Below are positions 58,971-64,000 of a DNA stretch of 64,000 nucleotides, piece by piece; position 1 is the stretch's first letter; every line of letters begins with the position of its first letter. Source of the DNA: Oligoflexus tunisiensis (GTDB taxonomy: Bacteria > Bdellovibrionota_B > Oligoflexia > Oligoflexales > Oligoflexaceae); NCBI RefSeq assembly GCF_001748245.1, contig NZ_BDFO01000001.1, forward strand, positions 6,725,346-6,789,345, written 5' to 3'. The notes under the pieces were generated by a model, which saw only the letters and a list, made by a program, of their open reading frames with translations, was not told where the DNA came from and ran no database searches. The position numbers and the translations under genes are program-made.

Positions 58971-60221
58971 ATGAAGAGTCGACTTGTGGAACGGGGTTTG
59001 CCTTTGCGAAAGATTTGTCTATCAGCACTGATCCTGAACCTGCTCAGCGGTGGGTGGGAAACCGTGCGAGCTGAGGAAATCCCCGAATCCTTTGTTCCTG
59101 TTCGTCCCAATGCTGTGGGTGGGGCCTTTACGGCCATTGCCAATGATGAGGATGCGATCTGGACCAACCCGGCCGGTATCGCGAGAATTCGCAAGGCCCG
59201 CAGTCGCTCCACCGTGAATCTGATCAAGATTCCCGCCATCGTCGTCGGAGCCAATACCAAGAGCAAGGAATTCATCCAGGGCGTCGGCAACAACTCGGAA
59301 AACGCCGATCAGATTGCCGCCCAGGCCGATGAACTCGGGGATAAACCCTTCTGGGCCACCACCGGCGCCTACCCTTTGATGATGTTTGATATCGACAAGC
59401 TGCCCGCCGTGATCGGTGCCTATACAACAACCACCCTGAAATCCGTGGTGAACGAGGATAATCCGGAGCTGGCCAACACCAACGCTGTCTCCGATGTCGG
59501 CGGTATTTTCGGAGTGGCCTTTACCAATCGCAACAATCGCTTTAACGTCGGCGTCCAGGCCCGCTACCTGGCCCGTTATGCCTATGAAGACAAGGTGCCG
59601 CTCACGACGCTGGCCGACGGGCGCGCTCTGCAAAAACAGATCAAGGAGAAGTCCAATAAATCAACAGCCCTGGCTGTGGACATGGGCATGCTCTGGACCT
59701 TCGCGGATTTCTGGTTTCCGACCATTGGGGTGGCGGTGCTGAATGCTCCCAGCGGCTGCCGTGCCAATTATCTGAACCCCTTCAGCAAGAGCCGTATCAA
59801 TGTCTGCGGCACGGTTTTCAGCGGCGAATTTGCCAATGAAGAGGCGGTTTCCACCGTGGACCCGACCGACATTCGCTACGGGGTTTCGATTACGCCCCGC
59901 TTTGGTAACAAACTCGGCGCCCGCATCGCGGTGGACATGCATCACAATGTGGTCATCGCCGGTGACAAGGTTTACGGACTGGACGGTCTGGACCTCATGA
60001 AACAGCTGCATGCGGGGATTGAATTTTTCACCGGCAACCCCCTCCTGCCCTCGCCTGTGACCTTCGCCTTTGGCTTGAACCAGGGCTATTACACGGTCGG
60101 TGCCTCGGTGCGCCTTGGGGCCCTTTCCCTCGATTTTGCCAGCTTTGGTCGGGACATCTCGTCCACCTCCAGCCCCAAGGAGGATCGTCGTCTGCTCGGC
60201 GGTCTGTCGCTCGACTTCTAA
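58971..60221 (+). CDS. FadL/PorV-like outer-membrane protein
   Basis: 416 residues with a signal peptide (about 1-34, ending near SGGWETVRA). The mature start RPNAVGGAFTAIANDEDAIWTNPAGIARI matches the N-terminus of PorV/PorQ/UPF0164-type FadL-like barrels, where an aligned AVGGAFTAxADDxxAxxWNPAGL is typical. Alternating strands follow and the last strand ends LLGGLSLDF. Its role may be fatty-acid or hydrophobic-compound passage, or protein-secretion help as for PorV. A PorV role would fit the Gld-like operon nearby only loosely. The start is ATG at 58971. Confidence 0.7.
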   Translation: MKSRLVERGLPLRKICLSALILNLLSGGWETVRAEEIPESFVPVRPNAVGGAFTAIANDEDAIWTNPAGIARIRKARSRSTVNLIKIPAIVVGANTKSKEFIQGVGNNSENADQIAAQADELGDKPFWATTGAYPLMMFDIDKLPAVIGAYTTTTLKSVVNEDNPELANTNAVSDVGGIFGVAFTNRNNRFNVGVQARYLARYAYEDKVPLTTLADGRALQKQIKEKSNKSTALAVDMGMLWTFADFWFPTIGVAVLNAPSGCRANYLNPFSKSRINVCGTVFSGEFANEEAVSTVDPTDIRYGVSITPRFGNKLGARIAVDMHHNVVIAGDKVYGLDGLDLMKQLHAGIEFFTGNPLLPSPVTFAFGLNQGYYTVGASVRLGALSLDFASFGRDISSTSSPKEDRRLLGGLSLDF

Positions 60222-60395
60222 GCACACCCTTGCCCATCACAGTCAAAAAGACTTTATCCAATCCGAACTGTTTTCCCTTTGTGTCAACTCGCTGGGAAAT
60301 TTGCTAATATTCCAGTATATCTTGCAAGACATCCTCAACCCCCAGGACGGGACACCGAGGGTTTCCTGGATCTGTCTCATCAAAAAAGGCTTGGC

Positions 60396-61565
60396 ATGAG
60401 AGTAAAATTCACTACCCCTCTTATTTTGGTAACGTTGGCCACAGTTCCCGCTTGTATTACGTCGCGCCCCCACGGTACAGCGCCGCGCAGCACAGCCAAG
60501 ACATCGAGCGCTGCCAATAAAGCCAAGCCACTGGCCAAGGAAGGGCATAAAACACAGGGCGGGCCGGTGGCAGCACCTGTCGTGACTCCTGACGCGACTG
60601 CGGCCCAAACCGATTTAACGCACACCTTCACGCGACTCAGCGATCCGACCATGCGGCTGATGGACGAGGACGTCCGTGTGGCCACAGCTCTGCATCCTGC
60701 TCCCAAAGGCAGCATGGAGGAGGCTGTTGTGATCCTGGCGCAATTGCGTTTTCTGAAGATTCAGACGGAGCAGAGCAGCAAGTTCCAAAGCCGCGACCTC
60801 TATGCTGAAGAGAATGCTGCAACGACAGGCACTGAACCGACCGCCTCCCGGCCGTCCATGGAAAAACAGTTCAGCGATCTGGGTATCGACCTGGTCAGCA
60901 GCTTTCATCAAAATCAGCATTTAAAGAATCTTCCCACCCTGGCTCTGGTGAAAAAGCTGCTGGAGCAGACCAATAACAGCGTCGCGTTCCAGACTGGTAT
61001 GCAGACCATCATCGATCAGGAGGCGCAGAAGTGGGCCGCCTTGCAAAAAGCAGTGCAGCCGGAGAGCCCCGAAACGCCGGAAACTGCAGCAGCACCTGCC
61101 GAGGCAACAGCCGAGAGCCTCCCTCCTGCGGAACCGATGCCAGCGGCCCTGGGCGAAGTGCAGACCGGACCGGCCGATCTCAAGCGCAGCGATGCGATCC
61201 TGATGCAATCGCAAAGGCTCGCGGACAAGGGTGAATTCAAACAGGCCATCGGTTTTGCGGAGCGCATTGACACCCGCGATCCGTTCTTCGATCAGGCCAA
61301 GGAAAAGATCAAAGTTTATAGCAACCGGGCCGTGCAGGACCTTCGTCAGAAAGCTGCACAAGCCTTTCAAAACGCCATGCCCGTGGCCGACAATCGAGCC
61401 AAGGCCGCTTACCTGAAACAAGCCAAGGAACTTTTGGAACAGGCGCTCAAGGATTATCCCGTTGCGGATCAATTGGACACTGTTCGTGATAATCTGGCTG
61501 TGATTACGCGGGACCTGAGCGGCATCGACCAGGAGGCTGGCGACAACACTCCAAAGACGCAATAG
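60396..61565 (+). CDS. Lipoprotein with a coiled, TPR-like C-terminal region
   Basis: 389 residues with lipobox ATVPAC (Cys about residue 20). A Lys/Ala/Thr-rich spacer (about 25-70) precedes a helical middle (LTHTFTRLSDPTMRLMDEDVRVATAL, MEEAVVILAQLRFLKIQTEQSS), another Pro/Glu/Ala-rich spacer (about 215-255), and a helical C-terminus (RLADKGEFKQAIGFAERI, AKAAYLKQAKELLEQALKDYP). The ATG at 60396 is chosen since it starts the lipoprotein signal peptide and has AAGG upstream. It has no known family. It ends 5 bases before the ABC-F gene, so they may be co-transcribed. Confidence 0.65.
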   Translation: MRVKFTTPLILVTLATVPACITSRPHGTAPRSTAKTSSAANKAKPLAKEGHKTQGGPVAAPVVTPDATAAQTDLTHTFTRLSDPTMRLMDEDVRVATALHPAPKGSMEEAVVILAQLRFLKIQTEQSSKFQSRDLYAEENAATTGTEPTASRPSMEKQFSDLGIDLVSSFHQNQHLKNLPTLALVKKLLEQTNNSVAFQTGMQTIIDQEAQKWAALQKAVQPESPETPETAAAPAEATAESLPPAEPMPAALGEVQTGPADLKRSDAILMQSQRLADKGEFKQAIGFAERIDTRDPFFDQAKEKIKVYSNRAVQDLRQKAAQAFQNAMPVADNRAKAAYLKQAKELLEQALKDYPVADQLDTVRDNLAVITRDLSGIDQEAGDNTPKTQ

Positions 61566-61570
61566 GACCC

Positions 61571-63532
61571 ATGTTAGCTTTAGAAAACCTGCAAAAAAGT
61601 TTCGGCAGTCGTATCGTCCTCGACCATATCAACTACCGATTTCCGGATGGAGAAAAAGTGGCTCTTGTCGGTGCCAACGGCGCAGGCAAGACCACGCTTC
61701 TGAATATCCTCACTGGTCTGGAATCCGCCGACGCCGGCCGCATTGTGACATCCCAAAACCTCAAGCTGGGTTATCTGCCGCAGGAGCCCGAGGCCAATCC
61801 CAAGGACACGGTCCTGGCCGATTGCCTCGCCGGACATCGCGAAATCTATGAACTGAAGCTCCGCATGGAAGCTGCGCTGGAAGCCCTGCAAACCGAGAGT
61901 TCCGAGGAGCTGGTGGCCCGCTATGAAAAAGCGGAAAGTCAGTTCTCACAGGCCGGTGGTTACAGCCTGGAGGCCAAGGCCAGTGGCATCCTGCATGGCC
62001 TGGGCTTTCGTCCCGAACAGATTCACCAAAGCCCCAAGGCCCTCTCCGGCGGCTGGCGCATGCGCCTGGAACTGGCGAAGGTGTTTTTGAATGAACCGGA
62101 TGTGCTGGTCCTTGACGAACCGACCAACCACCTCGACCTGCCGAGTTTGATCTGGGTCGAGCGTTATCTGCAAAGTTTCCGCGGCACGCTGCTCTTCGTG
62201 TCCCACGATCGGGCGCTGCTCAATCGACTCGCGACCGTCACGCTGCATCTCAGCCACGGGATATTGAAAGCCTATCGCGGTAACTTCGATGCGCTGCTCG
62301 AACAGCGGGAGATGGAAGAGTCGCAGATGGAATCGAGACGGCAGAATCTCGAACGTCAGCGGGAACAGCTCGAAACCTTTGTCGAGCGGTTCGGAGCCAA
62401 GGCCAGCAAGGCCCGCCAGGCCCAATCCAAAATGAAACAGATCGCGAAGCTGCGGTCTTTGGAAAATGAACTCGATCCCACGGCTGCGGAACAGACCTTT
62501 CATCTGCAGCTGCCGCCCGCACCGAGCTGTGGCCGTGATGTTTTAACGGTGAAAAACCTGAACATCGGTTATACCAAACCGCTCGCCACGAACATCAACC
62601 TGCTGATGGAACGCGGCGCCCGCGTGGCCATCATCGGCAGCAACGGCATCGGCAAATCCACCTTCCTGAAAACGATCGCCGGGCAAATTCCCACCCTCGG
62701 CGGTGAGGTGCAAACCGGCCATCAGGTTCGCATGGCCTATTTCGCGCAAAATCACGGGGAAATCCTGGATCTGAACAAGACCGTTCTGGAGAACGTGCTC
62801 AGCACGCGCGCCGACCTCGGTGACAAGGAAGCCCGGCAGATTCTGGGTTCCTTCCTTTTCTCCGGTGATGATGTGTTCAAACCGGTCAAGGTGCTCTCAG
62901 GTGGAGAAAAAGCGCGAGTCGCACTCTGCCGTTCGCTCCTTCTGCAGTCGAACCTGCTGGTGCTCGACGAACCCACCAACCACCTGGACATGTCCTCGGT
63001 GGAAGTGCTGATCGAAGGTCTTGAGGCCTACACCGGCACGCTTCTGTTCGTCAGTCACGACCGGACCTTTATCGAAGCGCTCGCCACGCATATCTTTGTG
63101 ATGCTGCCTGACGGACGTTCCGCCCTGTTTCATGGCAAGCTCGAGGATTACAAACGCCTCGCGGCCCAGCAGGGTTTTCCCGATGTTCTGGATGGTGGTG
63201 AAACCAAAGCCCCACAGACCAAAATGGTGGAAAGCCGCGAAACGAACAATGACTTCGAGCTGGCCAAACAGCTCAAGCGGGATCGCAGCCGCCTGCAAAA
63301 AAGCATGGAAAAACTCGACGCGGATCAGCACAAGCTGCGGCATGGCCTGGCTCAGCTCGAAAAAAAGCTGGCGGATCTCGACCCGAATGATTACGTGAAA
63401 GCGACGGAACTCAACCGGACGCTGCAGGAGGAAACGGGGCGGCTGGAAAAGCTGGAAGAGGAATGGCTCGAAGCTGCCGAGGGTCTGGAACAGGTCGAAA
63501 AACAGCTCGGAGCCATGGGGCGTTTGAATTAG
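61571..63532 (+). CDS. ABC-F family ATPase (Uup/YheS-like)
   Basis: 653 residues with two ABC domains. First: Walker A GANGAGKTT (about 34-42), signature LSGGWRMRLELAKVF, Walker B VLVLDEPTNHLDL. Second: GSNGIGKST (about 356-364), signature LSGGEKARVALCRSL, LLVLDEPTNHLDM. The linker between them (about 235-300) is long, charged and helical (QMESRRQNLERQREQLETFVERFG), as in ribosome-associated ABC-F proteins. A C-terminal coiled coil (about 545-653) follows, as in Uup/YheS. ABC-F proteins act on the ribosome; they have no membrane domain. Which subtype is uncertain. Confidence 0.93.
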   Translation: MLALENLQKSFGSRIVLDHINYRFPDGEKVALVGANGAGKTTLLNILTGLESADAGRIVTSQNLKLGYLPQEPEANPKDTVLADCLAGHREIYELKLRMEAALEALQTESSEELVARYEKAESQFSQAGGYSLEAKASGILHGLGFRPEQIHQSPKALSGGWRMRLELAKVFLNEPDVLVLDEPTNHLDLPSLIWVERYLQSFRGTLLFVSHDRALLNRLATVTLHLSHGILKAYRGNFDALLEQREMEESQMESRRQNLERQREQLETFVERFGAKASKARQAQSKMKQIAKLRSLENELDPTAAEQTFHLQLPPAPSCGRDVLTVKNLNIGYTKPLATNINLLMERGARVAIIGSNGIGKSTFLKTIAGQIPTLGGEVQTGHQVRMAYFAQNHGEILDLNKTVLENVLSTRADLGDKEARQILGSFLFSGDDVFKPVKVLSGGEKARVALCRSLLLQSNLLVLDEPTNHLDMSSVEVLIEGLEAYTGTLLFVSHDRTFIEALATHIFVMLPDGRSALFHGKLEDYKRLAAQQGFPDVLDGGETKAPQTKMVESRETNNDFELAKQLKRDRSRLQKSMEKLDADQHKLRHGLAQLEKKLADLDPNDYVKATELNRTLQEETGRLEKLEEEWLEAAEGLEQVEKQLGAMGRLN

Positions 63533-64000
63533 GCTTCAGGATCCGCATCGGGTTCTTCCGTCTCCTCGGTGTCCTCGGGACGATAAGTCCGCGAACGCGT
63601 GCAGGGGATGGGCTCACCCTGTTTCACAGCGGACAGATCCGCTTTCAGAACGTCCGGCTGCGTCTTGCGCAAATGCGCTATGGCATCTTCCGGAACGGCG
63701 AAAAAAGGATAATCGCTATAGGCATAGGACTTCAGAAATTTTTTGGGACCTTCCATCATGCCGCAAAACAGGAAGGGATAACGCAGGCGTTTTTTCAGCT
63801 GCAGGAGCTCGGCGAGAATGGAAGTGCAAACGTCCTTCTCATCCTGAAAATCAACGATCAGATAATGCAGCTTGTTGGCCACAAGCCAGTTGTGAATGCC
63901 AACGGCCAGCTCTGCACAGGGACGGCAGTCATTGCCTGTCGTGCAAATGTCGACCGCATTGAGGATCACTGCTTCGTCGATTATTTCGGGAACAAAGTCC
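63529..64000 (-). CDS. STAS-like protein, C-terminal part (cut by window edge)
   Basis: The minus-strand frame is open to the right edge: sequence upstream of the GTG at 63969 continues as DFVPEIIDEA in frame. So the gene extends beyond the window. Visible residues (YLIVDFQDEKDVCTSILAELLQLKKRLRYPFLFCGMMEGPKKFLKSYAYSDYPFFAVPEDAIAHL) follow the beta-alpha pattern of STAS/anti-sigma-antagonist domains, with Cys-Thr-Ser at the phosphorylatable-Ser region. The C-terminal 40 residues are acidic. The stop overlaps that of the ABC-F gene (TTAG). Confidence 0.55.
   Translation of the reverse strand, partial: DFVPEIIDEAVILNAVDICTTGNDCRPCAELAVGIHNWLVANKLHYLIVDFQDEKDVCTSILAELLQLKKRLRYPFLFCGMMEGPKKFLKSYAYSDYPFFAVPEDAIAHLRKTQPDVLKADLSAVKQGEPIPCTRSRTYRPEDTEETEEPDADPEA

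Overview
The window comes from a Gram-negative, flagellated bacterium of moderately high GC. It has lipoproteins with lipoboxes, several outer-membrane beta-barrel proteins, BamB/YfgM-type envelope genes, a flagellar locus and c-di-GMP-type domains (PilZ, MshEN). TTG and GTG starts are frequent, and the mix of housekeeping and secreted proteins resembles Bdellovibrionota/Oligoflexia or deltaproteobacterial relatives. That placement is inference from gene content; there is no rRNA gene to test it, and I recognised no tRNA gene.

Layout. 1-5256: the end of leuS, an AsmA-like/GT51 fusion, an orphan HipB-like regulator, a metallo-beta-lactamase-fold hydrolase, then an AT-rich gap with two DnaA boxes and a beta-barrel gene. 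5269-9681: tatD, a deacetylase-like protein, a secreted zinc protease and an unknown. A 127-bp palindromic element lies between the first two of these. 9834-20000: PilZ, mltG, rnc (with a 36-bp tandem repeat at its end), der, a truncated globin, a pseudopilin-like protein, manC, and a bamB-like/yfgM-like pair. 20064-25499: an unusual MshEN protein with a very acidic linker, mrp, grxC and a TPR peptidase. 25525-30960: three exported proteins, one AT-rich and pore-former-like. 31005-41486: rluA-type, smpB, an aspartoacylase-like pair, a receiver-TPR protein, pfkA, two tiny basic proteins, a GNAT enzyme, a coaBC-like gene and plsC.

41494-46667 is a flagellar late-gene block (flgE, fliS, fliD, a GNAT gene on the other strand, fliC). 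46873-51327 is a tightly overlapping four-gene Gld-like ABC-2 export operon. 52049-53871 is a FecCD/FecE-type importer without a binding protein. 53868-64000 holds proC, surface proteins, a CHASE2 adenylate-cyclase-like protein, a coiled-coil protein, a lipoprotein, an ABC-F ATPase and the end of a STAS-like gene.

Genes are densely packed. Several convergent pairs share or abut stop codons with no terminator between them. The most interesting items are the palindromic element that split a putative operon at a TA, the MshEN/acidic protein, the AT-rich Cys-rich lipoprotein, the receiver domain with Glu in place of the phospho-Asp, and the origin-like DnaA-box region.
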